From the NCBI GenBank assembly GCA_027257055.1, contig JAPVLO010000073.1, forward strand, positions 4,349,001-4,413,000: a stretch of 64,000 bases of DNA. The letters run 5' to 3'. Position 1 is the first letter of the stretch, and each line of letters begins with the position of its first letter. Positions 11,514-22,727 of the stretch are shown here, one piece after another. The DNA comes from Cephalopachus bancanus (lineage: Eukaryota > Chordata > Mammalia > Primates > Tarsiidae). The notes beneath the pieces are model-generated. The model ran no database searches, was not told the origin of the DNA, and saw nothing but the letters and a program-made list of their open reading frames with translations. The translations under genes and the position numbers were made by a program.

Positions 11514-11924
11514 AGTACATATACATGATGGAATATAACGCAGTCATAAGGAAGAACAAAGTTATGAATTTCGCAGCAACTTGGATTGATTTAAGAGTCT
11601 GCAATACTCAGTGATCTACCACAGAAACAAAGAACTGAATACCACATGTGCTCATTCATAAGTGGCTCCTGAACAATTATAGTAATACTACAAGAAAGGA
11701 ACTGGCAGCAGTGGGAAACTGCCGGGGCGTGGGGGGCATACTTCATCAATTAGAGTACCTGATCTCAAACCAAGTAAAGTGGGGACCAAAGTGAGACCCA
11801 AACTTTTCCTGTGCAATAACTATTTGTATATTTAACACTGAATTGTACCTCACATCTTTAAAATAAAAATTAAAAAATAAAATAAATATACTTTTCTAAT
11901 AAATATTGGAATAAATTTTGGAAA
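11514..11924 (+). mobile_element. 5'-truncated L1, 3' end of ORF2 and 3' UTR
   Basis: The body begins AGTACATATACATGATGGAA, the L1 ORF2 C-terminal coding region ('..IHMMEYNAVIRKNKVMNF'-like, decayed), and runs through the 3' UTR. It ends TGAATTGTACCTCACATC, then TTTAAAATAAAAATTAAAAA. Direct repeats AAGATAACTCA flank it at 11503-11513 and 11925-11935. The left copy abuts the truncation point exactly. About 36 bp of non-A sequence separates the A-rich tail from the right copy. The 3' end matches those of the L1s at 22.6 kb, 29.9 kb and 57.1 kb. Confidence 0.85.
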
Positions 11925-12139
11925 AAGATAACTCAGGTTTTTAACCTTCATTTCTTGAATGCCACAAAGATCACAATAATAATTCTTCCAGTCACCTGTG
12001 TTTCTCTCATCTCCTTCTGTCTACAAACTCCCCATCACACACAAACTGTTTTCCTTACATTTCACATCAGAGAAGGCGAAGAGCATGCGGGGCAACCTAG
12101 TTTCTTCCCCCAGCCTCTGTAGCCTACCTTGCAAAGCTC

Positions 12140-13035
12140 TAGTCACAATTCTGTATACTGATTAATATTTCACTTGATAGGTTTTCCATAATTTTGAATC
12201 ATTTCCCCATCAAAAGACATAGAATGTGTTCAGATTTTGTATCACTGTAAAAGAGTCTTTAAATATCATTGTTATACATATAACCATGAATAATTTTGCA
12301 ATAATATCTTCATATATTCAGATTGCAGTAGGATTGTTTTCTAAGTTGTCCTATCAAATAGTTGGATCAGTTGTTAGTCCTACCAATGTGTAGTTCAACG
12401 ACTGCTTCCCCAAAACTTCTTCAATACTAGGTTTGATCAAACTTTATTATTATTATAAATTTTTTTGCTGGACTGATAGATTTCATATTATGCATATGAT
12501 ACCAATTTGATTTTCTTTAATTATTATGTTGTATTAATTTAAAATCATGCTTTTTCATGTTTATTGACCATGTGGATTTTTTAAATTACCTATTAATGGC
12601 TAATTCACAATGGGTTGCTAGTACTTTACTAAATTAGTTATAGAAATTATTTTCTTTAACCTTAACTTACAAATATTTTCTCAGTCTTTTGTTTCTTTTT
12701 TTACTTTAAAGTGTTTTTACCTAAAATGATATTTAAAATTTTGGTTTAGTGTAATCTATCAATATATTTTCTATAGCTTTTCAGTTTTGTCATACTTAGA
12801 GAGATCATAAGCACTCTAAACTTATTTTCTTAATCACCAAGCTTATTCCAGACTTTTAATGATTTCATTTTTTATACTCAAATTTTGGAACCAACTTGGA
12901 TTCATTTTGAGTAGGGAATATGATAAAGCTCCAGTTTCATTCTTTTCCAAATGACTAACCAGTTGTTCCTGTGTCCTTTATTGAATAATCCATCTTTTCC
13001 ACAATGTTTTGAAAGGTTACCTTCATCATATCCTA
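12140..13035 (-). mobile_element. Ancient L1 (L1M-type) relic, antisense
   Basis: The plus strand reads as antisense L1. Near the end are CCAACTTGGATTCATTTTGA, AATGACTAACCAGTTGTTCC, TTTATTGAATAATCCATC and TTTGAAAGGTTACCTTCATC, in the order expected for antisense L1 ORF2. The earlier part (CAATAATATCTTCATATATT, TAGTTGGATCAGTTG) looks like 3' coding/UTR of an old L1. It is highly diverged. Confidence 0.75.
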
Positions 13036-13387
13036 AATTCATACGTTCCTCTAGCTCTGACCTCTCAGAGTAGGGAGTTCAGGGTAAAAGATAAGAAATG
13101 AAGGATGAACAAAAAAAGATGAGGTAGAAAAATCAGAATTAAAACAGGTAAAGTAAAAAGAAAATAACTTTTAGAGAAATACTAAAGATAATGGAATCAT
13201 ATTTTTCTATTTTTCCTAGTTTCAAGATAATATCCTGCATTTCTTAACTAAGTCAGGGCTATTGCCATCTTATGCATGAGATTTGGATTCTCATTGTAAA
13301 AATAGCATAGAATGAATGCATGAGCACTATCTGTTGTCATTTTTCTTAATCTTGCATCTTAGTAATTTTATAGTATCGGAAAAATTA

Positions 13388-13692
<305 letters not shown>

Positions 13693-13702
13693 AAAAGATC
13701 TT

Positions 13703-15611
13703 ATAAGTTATGGATATATAGCACATAAAACAGTATTGCACTGCTAATATATGGAACATCCCAACAGCAACATGACTACCTACCAGAGAATATTTTTGTT
13801 TCTGTTTTCAGAGAAAGCTGCTATTTTTAATGGTAGGGGGAAATAATTTGTGTGACTCCTTGAGAAAAAATTTTTGGATTCAGAAGCGAGTGGAATTACT
13901 GAGAGGGACTTTCTGAGGATATGAGAATAAAGATTGCTGCTACTGGGGCCTTGATAACCCCATGACTCAGTGTTGGGAGGATACCATTTTTCTTGACTCT
14001 GAACAGAATCCAGGCTATCTGGAGTTGCAGGAACCGGAAACCCAAGAAGCATCAGCTGAGGATATCCTGGAGAAAGCATTCTATTGTCAAAGTTCTAGCA
14101 AGGCTTCTCTAAGTTCTGTTTTTGGCAACATTTATTTTTTTTAAAAAATGAAAAAGGCAGGAAGGATGGCAGGAAGGAAGGAAGGAAGGAAGGAAGGAAG
14201 GAAGGAAGGAAGGAAGGAAGGAAGGAAGGAAGGAACTGGGTTGGAAGAAAAAACAAGACCAAGGAAGCTCAATAACTGCTACTGGACTTGGTCTTGGAGT
14301 CACATGGGAGGTACCTCTTTGTAGGACAGTTACAAAAAGACTAGAACAAGACCCACAGGTAATTCCTTGTGTGAAAGTAGTCAAGGAAACAGATTCTTGG
14401 AGTCACCAATATTTGGAGAATGAATGAATGAGCTCACCAATGAATAGTCTTTTCTGTACAAATCATCTTTAACACCCTAAGTGGTTGATTTTACTAGGGT
14501 TGAATGTTTAAAATTTGCCAAATTAGCACCATGTGCAACAAACACAGTCTTTGGAATATAGAGATTAAAAATTACTAGAGAATAATTGGCTATTTTTAAA
14601 TATTTCTGGTGGCATATAATTTTTTATCATGTTTTTAACCTGTACCACTGGGGTTTGATCACTTCCTAACATCATCATCTTTGAAACACCAATTTTCTAG
14701 TAATTATAAAACAGGAGCCTCAGAGGTAGTAATCCTCAGCTCAGAGGTTCTAGGTAAAAGTTCAGGGCAAACAGGACATGCATGTTTTAGAAACCCAGAG
14801 TCAATATTCTTTGATATAAGCAGGAAGGAAATATGGGGGAAAATAGGTTGACATCTATTTCTAACTTTCGTCTTGGATTCCCTGGTGACTTGATATCTAA
14901 GTTAGTTGCCATGAGGGAGAGATGTAAATGGATGAAGAATCAGCCCTACTTCGGCTAGTTGAGAGAGTTCCCCTGAGAAATTCCTGCACTACCCTACTGG
15001 TTCTGATAACACGGTGTAGGGAAATAAAATCCAGGATACCGTTCTCCACAAAACTTCAATTTATACAACTCTTGATGATTCATTACTGTCCTGAGGAAAC
15101 TAGGAGGAATTGTGCAATTTGAAGAGTTATTTAGGACTTACAACCCTAGAGAGACTTTTCTTAATATAGTTATATCAGAATATTGATAAATTAATTAGGT
15201 CTTTAATAACATGTTTGTGAACTCTTAACTGTTTAACAAAACACCCTGAGTTCGATAATGTGTACATTAATCTATATACAGGACAGATTTTAGTGCTTAC
15301 AGTATTTGAACCCAATGACCCTAAAAGAAGATGTGTATTTGATTAAACCAGGTAAATACTGCAAGGGAGGGGTGATCTAAACTCAGCTGGAGGACAACAA
15401 GGAAAGTTGTTTTTTTCTTTATGTGAATTAATATGAATTACCTCCTGCACAAATGTTGAATAGAGGAGCAAAGGCAGTATCACTCAGAAATTGTGTTGGT
15501 CCGTCTTTCCCAGAACAATGGAATTATTATGACAGAGCTAGCATAAAACAATACAGGGGAAACTCAGGTACAACCCAATAGAAAGTCTAAGTAATTTATA
15601 AAGATTTTTTT
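13703..15611. other. Mostly unique DNA around a GGAA tract
   Basis: No repeat family is recognised apart from the GGAA tract listed separately. Frames at 13780-14079 (-) and 14928-15122 (+) show no domain and no splice context that I can support. Confidence 0.4.
14171..14235 (+). repeat. (GGAA)n microsatellite
   Basis: About 16 uninterrupted GGAA/AAGG units. The stretch of 'FLPS' repeats in a minus-strand frame is its translation. GGAA repeats can bind ETS-family factors, but no function is implied here. Confidence 0.98.
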
Positions 15612-15624
15612 AAAGCTGAAAAAC

Positions 15625-15916
15625 GGCCGGGTTTGGTGGCTCAGCCTGTAATCCCAGCGCTTTGGGAGGCTGAGGTGAGTGGATTGCCTGAGCCTGCGGG
15701 TTCGAGACCCGCCTGGGCAACTTGGCGAGACCTCATCTCTACAATAAATAAAAAAATCAGCCGGTCGTGGTGGCGCGTTCCTGTAATTTCGGCTACTCAG
15801 AAGGCTGAGGCGGAAGAATCGCCGGAGCCCAGCAGGTCGAGGCTGTGGTGGCCGGGAGCAGCCACTGCACTCCAGTCTGGATGACAGGGTGAGATTCTAA
15901 CTCAAAAAAAAAACAA
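15625..15916 (+). mobile_element. Alu element, derived lineage-specific type
   Basis: Starts GGCCGGGTTTGGTGGCTCAG and carries the shared derived markers. A 13-bp direct repeat AAAGCTGAAAAAC flanks it at 15612-15624 and about 15918-15930. The short A tail contains one C (AAAAACAAAAA). The 83-codon plus frame at 15633-15884 is an open Alu translation, not a gene. Confidence 0.95.
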
Positions 15917-16138
15917 AAAGCTGAAAAACTACAAATGTGACTTCATTTAAAGGAAGTAGCTGTTGTTTTAATGGTTTTAAAAATGTTGAGGTTGTTCATC
16001 ATTTTAAGCTACCGGGAATGCTCCCGTGTTGGTGATGAAGCTGTAAAACTTCTTCCTTGTGCTAAAACAACGAATTTATGAAGCCTGCACCTTGAAACAG
16101 ATTTTTATGAAAATAGCCTCGTCTAAAAATAAATATAC

Positions 16139-16455
16139 ACCGGGCTCGGTGGCTCAGCCTGCAATCCCGCGTCTTGGGAGGCTGAGGTGAGTGGATTGCC
16201 TGAGCCCGTGGGTTCGAGACCCGCCTCGGCAACTTGGCGAGACCTCATCTCCACAATAAATCAAAAAATTAGCCGGGGTGGTAGCGCGCGCCTGTAGTTC
16301 CGGCTATTTGGAAGGCTGAGGCGGAAGGATCGCCAGAGCCCAGCAGGTCGAGGCTGCGGCAGCCGGGAGCAGCCACTGCACTCCAGTCTGGGCGACAGAG
16401 TGAGCCTCCAACTCAAAATAAATAAATAAAAAAATAAAATAAAATGAAAAATAAA
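16139..16455 (+). mobile_element. Alu element, derived lineage-specific type
   Basis: Begins CCGGGCTCGGTGGCTCAGCC, with the first bases of the consensus changed or lost. It ends in a long A-rich tail of AATAAATAAA and AAAATAAAAT repeats. Flanking copies of AAAAATAAA may be target duplications but are low complexity. It lies about 210 bp after another Alu in the same orientation. Confidence 0.92.
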
Positions 16456-18655
16456 AGCAAACATCCTCCAAGACATGCATCCTGGAAGAGAAAACACTAG
16501 CTTAACATTTTAATATTGCAAAGGACTGACTGTGGATGCTTGGTGTAAATACCAACAGAGAGATTTAATTATGCAAAATGTATATTAAGATTTATTTCTT
16601 TTGTTTTTCTATTAGTGTTCTGGTTACAAAGCTCCATGGTTTGAGTGGTCAGCCCTATTTTAGTTTTCTCACAAGTGTCTTTAATTTTAGTGTAAAATTA
16701 AATAGCCCTCAAGGTTTTCAGGAGAACATATACGGCTTCCCAGCATCAACACCTATATTTTCACTTAAAAATCCCTGCTCATAGTCTCAAGTGAACCAAT
16801 ACCTTGCCACTAATGGCCATCTTGTTGCCAATAGTGTGTGGTGCCTACTGGAAGTAGGGGACACCTTTTGCTATTCTGCTCAAATTTGCAGCATAAGGTA
16901 CAAGGCAGACTTAGTTGTTTCAGGTCTCTCAGAAACTAATTCTTACCAATTCTTTCTGATTGTTTGAGAATGTATATGCAAGTACAAAGTGAATGAATGT
17001 GTGCCCTAAGAGGATGCCACAGTGGTGATTAGAGGTCGTCTTATACATGCTGAATCTTGACTCGCACTGTATGCTCTGGCACCATCTAGAACCTCTTAAC
17101 AAAAATGCTGTGTTCCCTTAGTTCATGATAGCCCACTACTTTTTCCTTTCCATTTCTGCTCCAAGAATGCAACCAAGGACAATAGTCAAGTTTGCCTGTG
17201 CAATATACTGTCAAACACCCTCTAGAGAAATACAAAACTTGTTTATATCTAGTAGAAGAATATTTCTTAGTATAAACTGTCCAAAGAATTATAATTTTTG
17301 AAATAGAATAACAAAAGAGTTCTGAAAGGTAACAACAAAAAAAAAGATAACTCTCTTTCTAACTTTCATTACAGATATTGAACTATGCCAATATGAGTGT
17401 GGGAATACATGAATACTAACAACGGTTGTCCACTTCTATGATAAGGTTGTTGGTTTGTTTCCAAATACAATTGTATAAGGAGTACACAAGGTTGTCTTTC
17501 TTCTTTGATGCTTACTTCTCCCCAGTTAAGCTTGTACATTCTATAGAGTTGCTAGAATCGTCCTCAACATGCCCGCTTCAACCGTAGATCGTATATTAAT
17601 AATCAGCATAAAATAATTCATGTTTTATAAATAATACCAAAGTTGTTTCTTGATTGTCTTTTTTTATTGCTTTTCTGAGCCATGTCTGACTCTCTGATGG
17701 AAATAATTTAAAACATACTGAGAATGTCTGTAAGTTAAAAGGATAATATAGAAATGGTTATTGAATCAGCACATCAGCTGCTAGCCTTTCTATTTGCTTA
17801 TCATACAATAGGAACTGCTGTTTACTTTTTGTTCTACAAAGAACAGGCCCACTTTCTGTCTCCAAACAGTTAAAGGAATTAGATGAGAAATTATTCCAAA
17901 TGAACTGTACATGGTTTGATTAGCCTAGCTGCAGAGTATAGTTTCTGAAAAAAAAGAGGAATCATCAACATACGAGGTCAAATGCATTCATATTGAATAA
18001 TAAATTGAAGCCCCAAATACTTCATGCTGTAGCATATTAGTATATACGATTCTTGTTAGCAATGCAGTAAGTACTTTAATTGGCTGAATATTTAGGAAGG
18101 GCTATTTTAAAGCTGTCCCATTTAACATCACAACATTGCAAAGATGCTCTGTTTAAAATGGGTCACAAACGATATTCATATATAAAGGAGAACAGACTTT
18201 TATTATACTGATAACAATATTACTTGTTAAGATCTTTATACCTTAAAACATTCTCTGGCTTATACCACACAGTGTCATTTCATCTTCACCACAGGCTTGT
18301 TGAGCAGAGGGGGGATAATGTATGTTCAGACATAATTTTTACATCATAAATTGACCTAATGAAAGCATCTATTTTGTAATAAAAAAGGAACATAAAAAAC
18401 TACAACGGATATAATACAAACACACATACACACCGTTTGTGGCTAAATAAAAAAAAGCATTTGTAAACGATAAGCATAGGTCAAGTGTCTTTTGTTACTA
18501 TGTAATAGAGTTAAAGCAGCCCAGTATTAGAAATGAAAAAAATTACACACAAGGGCAATAATCCTTGGTTTCAGTATTTCCAAACTCTAGAGTAGTCTGG
18601 CACCAAATGTTTAGTTTCCTTACAAATTGTTGATCAATTGTTGGGGTGTGTGTGA
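16456..18655. other. Unique DNA, possible MIR trace near 18240
   Basis: No clear repeat over about 2.2 kb. The segment CATTTCATCTTCACCACAGG near 18270 resembles antisense MIR, but it is too short to call. No coding frame is supported. Confidence 0.4.
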
Positions 18656-18657
18656 TG

Positions 18658-18659
<2 letters not shown>

Positions 18660-18742
<83 letters not shown>
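18660..18742 (+). repeat. Compound (GT)n(GA)n microsatellite
   Basis: About 22 GT units run directly into about 19 GA units with no interruption. The overlapping frames on both strands are translations of this tract. Confidence 0.98.
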
Positions 18743-18744
<2 letters not shown>

Positions 18745-19489
18745 CAAAGCAATCTGGGGACTCTCAGTTGCAGAAATTGCCAAGAAAAATATTTGAAATG
18801 AACTGGGAAATCAAAGTTTTGTCCACATGATTTTGCATTTTTATCAATAACAACCTAAAGCGTTCTCAAAAGCAAGTGCTTTCACAGTGTCATGAGGAGT
18901 AAACACGTTTTGACCCAAACTATAGTCATTTTATTTCACTTCCAAAGTATTATTCTACAATCCTTTCCACGATTGTGAGAGGAGTTAAGTTGTATACTGG
19001 TGTATTATTCATGTTTTACTGAATTTTCATAAGGAAGAAAAAATTGTAAGAGTGAAAGGTAGATCGATCATGTGAGGAGATAAAACATCCCCATTCGACA
19101 GCAAAGATGTTCGTAGGCATTGATCTATGAGTACCACTCGACCGCCGGAAAGATTCCCTGGCCTTGTCTTTAGATAGTGTGGGGACAAAGAAGGCAAGAT
19201 AACCTAATAAACTAGAAGCATGCAGCATTTGATCGGATAAATGATTGACACCAGGGGTTGCTGAGTGTCATGGATGTTTGTCTGAGTTCTTTACTTATTA
19301 AAAAATAAATAAATAAGGAGAAGTTAGCAAAACAAGAAAACAACAGATGCGCAAGCTCAAATTTAAAACCAAAGTCTTCCTTCTTCCCCTGTCTTTCCTC
19401 TTCCCTTTTCTCTGCCTGACTCCAAGCACACCTTTCCAGCTCATTACTGCAAATCATTTGAATTCCAGCACACAATGTCACCTGCTCTG
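18743..19489. other. Unique DNA with a local group of CpGs
   Basis: The segment 19090-19160 keeps several CpGs (ATTCGACAGC, ACTCGACCGCCGGAAAG) in AT-rich surroundings. No repeat was recognised. Confidence 0.4.
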
Positions 19490-20350
19490 TAATCTGATTA
19501 CTTTATGGAGGAATTAGTATGTATATTTAATGTAGAAGGGTTTTAATCTTGATGAAAATAATCCTAAGGAACTGTGATAGGGCCGCTCATATGTCTGGCA
19601 GATATGCCAGTAACATGCTAATAAATGACAGCTGATTTATGTATCTGGATTCTTTTATTTATAAAAATAGCAAGTGGACTGATTTTTGATATTAATAATA
19701 CAAGTGAATCCACTTTGATTAGACTTCTGTGGAGAGCTGTGCATATCCGGCATTACAATTAAATCTTGTGATGTGGAATGGGAATGACATGCTAATGAAG
19801 CAAGCCAGTGAGCCTGAACCAAGAGTGTCCAACATCATTATGGGATATCTTAGATGAAGAGTAATTATAAGAGGAACACTGAAATGTCATTAAAAATCTT
19901 CACTAAGAGATTTAACCTACTATTTCGTACTAACGCTGAATTTTTTTTTTCCTTAAGCGACATAACTGAACACAAAGTTCCTTTTCAGAATTTACAGAAA
20001 AGGGTTTTTAAATAGGTCTGGATTTAAGAAAAGAAACAATCTAGTGTCCTAATTTAATTTGGTACATCAAAATTCAATGGTAGTATGTAATTGAAATCTC
20101 TTTTTAATAATTTCAGATGAATTAGCAATTAGGGCTTGATCCGATTTCCATGAAATTTATTAAAAATGAGGGTTGAAGCCCTTGAAAATTTTTATTATTT
20201 TCACTCCATTAGCACAATACATCTAGTCTAAATGACTCTGTCAGTTAGTATGGTGCATTCCTTGTTTATTTATGAGAATTTGTTTCGAGGAAGTTCAAAA
20301 GAGGTAATGTAATGCATATTCATAGAATATAGCCTATTATATATGAATCA
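19490..20350. promoter_or_regulatory. Candidate conserved enhancer-like block
   Basis: About 860 bp of repeat-free sequence dense in homeodomain, POU and TALE-like cores. Examples are AATAAATGACAGCTGATTTA near 19620, TTTGATTAGACTTCTGTGG near 19715, GACATGCTAATGAAG near 19787, and GAATTAGCAATTAGGGC near 20118. Such clusters are typical of deeply conserved developmental enhancers. Whether it is conserved cannot be seen from one species. Confidence 0.35.
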
Positions 20351-21299
20351 AGAAAGCTTTAAGAAAGCTCACAAAGCTGAAATTCCCTCCCTTTTTGGGA
20401 AAAAAAAAGTGCTGCCCTCACCTTCATAATCAGATCTGCTTCTGAGTAATTCTCACTCGGGCTCTGTTTGTGTGTGATTCTTCCTATTCCCTACTTCCAT
20501 GGGAGGAAGACTTCTTCATGACAAGATGCCACTGGGCACCATTTGAACAGGACTCAGGGAAAGATGAAACAGTGCCAACACTCAACAACATAAAATGTGA
20601 CTCTGAACATTGACTCCAACTTCTTAAATTCAGAAGCCTGCAAATAGAAAAATAACGTGACCGAAACCTTAGTACCTATCATATTGCCTTGGTGCCCAGC
20701 AGGAAAAACAGAGTGCTTCTCAGCAGCAAACAAATAAATTACACACATGCTGAAAGACCAAAAGAAATATGCCAAGCATTTGTTCCCCTTCTCCAGGCTC
20801 TTTGTGAAGAACTGCAATTATGCTTAACAAAAACAGCATAGAACTAGTTGGCATCACTCTGAGACATAAATGTGTTTCTGTTCCAAATATGTAGCATTTT
20901 CAGAATGTTTGTATGTATTATGTGCAATTTGTTCAGTGTATCATTCTGGGAAAACCAGGTCCTGACTGGGTAATTATAAGAAAGGTAAACAGTATTTTCT
21001 AGCTGTGAGCTTCCATTTCTAAAGTTGGAGAATAAAACTCTTATTATTTACCTTTATAAAGAAACATTACCAGCACAGACATTGCCAGTTTGCCACCCTT
21101 AAATGTGATTTTTTTACAAATGAGATCTTCTCATCGTTTAACGTAATGGGCCCCCTAAAGAAACCTATGTGGAGAATGAATCACTTTTTAATCAATTGTG
21201 AATGAGTAAAAGATACTGCATCTCACTAGGGTCCTATAAGAGAAGTAACACTTACTCTCTAAAATCCATATTAGAAAATCCTGGGGTTTTCTACTTAGC
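20351..21299. other. Unique DNA, nothing recognised
   Basis: No repeat family or supported coding frame. The 87-codon minus frame at 20554-20817 has no recognisable domain. Confidence 0.4.
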
Positions 21300-21850
21300 T
21301 AAGTTTGATTCAACAAGTCTTTATTCTTTCCCTGCACAGTTTAGTATACATGATGGACACATAGCAATATTTCATTACAAAATTTTAAGGGCCAAGATAG
21401 AGATATGTCCTTGGTGGTATGGGAGCCTTGGGAGTGGACTGTTTGAGTAATGAGGCAGCTTGGAGGATGAAATACTGAGCTAGGGATTGCTGAACTGGGT
21501 GATGACAGTGCACATTGAAAAAGGAGCTGCAAGCAGAGGAAAAATTATGACCAAAGATTCTGAGCCCTGAATCTGAATGGCATGTGTTCTAGAGATGCTG
21601 GGAATGGCTACTGGCAATGATGGGTGGCAATGCAAGTACTTGATGATCTTCATATCACAAAGCACACAGAGGGAATGGCAGCAGATAAAACAAGAAAGCT
21701 GTAAGGGCCATGCATGGAGGACCTTAGATATCGTGCTAAGTAATTTAGATTTTATTCTGTAATTGACGGGCAGTCATTGAAAAGATTTTAAGCCAGGGGA
21801 AACATGGTCAGGCATGTGTTTTAGGTAGATGGCTCACTTTCCTGCCTTCA
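21300..21850 (-). mobile_element. L2 LINE relic (antisense)
   Basis: It starts with TTCAACAAGTCTTTATTC (reversed L2 tail). Later blocks are GGAGGACCTTAGATATCG, AATTTAGATTTTATTCTG, GGCAGTCATTGAAAAGAT and CAGGGGAAACATGGTCAGG. These follow the order of antisense L2 internal sequence. It is diverged. Confidence 0.7.
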
Positions 21851-22550
21851 CCTATGTTTGAATAGTGCTTCTTGAATGCCCTGTCTCAAATTCAACAGAT
21901 TCAGTTTCAGGTAGTTTTATGTCTGTAATGGAAATTCAGTGGTGTTTCTGCCAATAATACTAAAATAGCATTTTGAGGAGTATTGAGCTATTGCAGGTTC
22001 TTATAGTGACTGTTCTGTTGATCTTGCAACACTGCTCTAGCTTCTTTAATATGCTTTCTATTCAGAGCCATGTAAAACATTTTACATATTAAAAATAGCA
22101 AGACTATCCTGAGCTAGACCAAATTTCAACCAGCAAATTTGGGCTAAGCTGAATCCTTGCCACTGCAGCCAGTTCTACAAATGAGACTTTGCTTCAAGTC
22201 TTTGCTTTGTGTCACACAAAGGTGTGCAAACATTTTTGCCCAAAAACCACTTCAGGAGGAACAAAAACAAGAAACTCTTCACAGAAAATATACATTTGGA
22301 GAGCAGAATTACTAAGATCATCATCTGACTTGACAAGATTGCTCTGAACAATGACCAGTTTGGGAAAGTTGGGCAGAATAAAAGAAGACAGAAGTGAATG
22401 GAAAACTAAGAAAAAAGAAGAATGAGAAAATCAACACTGAGAAAAATAAAGATTAAACAATACTGTTTAAAGAAAAGTGCAGAATCTCCAATCTCAGTTC
22501 AACTATCTTACCAATGATCTTCAAAGTCATTTCCAAGACCATTGCATGCC
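21851..22550. other. Unique DNA, nothing recognised
   Basis: No repeat or coding signal I can support. Confidence 0.4.
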
Positions 22551-22727
22551 CAAGCATTTTATTTTATTTTTTCGTTTTTTTTATTATAAAGATGTGGGGT
22601 ACAGTTCAGGGTTAGGTATACAAACACTGATTATGCAGGAACCCTTGTAGTTTCCCTCAACTGCCAATCCCACCCACTCAACAGTTTCCCACTACTGCCA
22701 ATCGCTTTCTTATAGTATTATAATTGT

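Noticed and set aside
14109..14384. Repeat protein with FLPS units
   Set aside because: It is a translation of the GGAA microsatellite.
15633..15884. 83-codon plus-strand frame with a start codon
   Set aside because: It lies wholly within an Alu.
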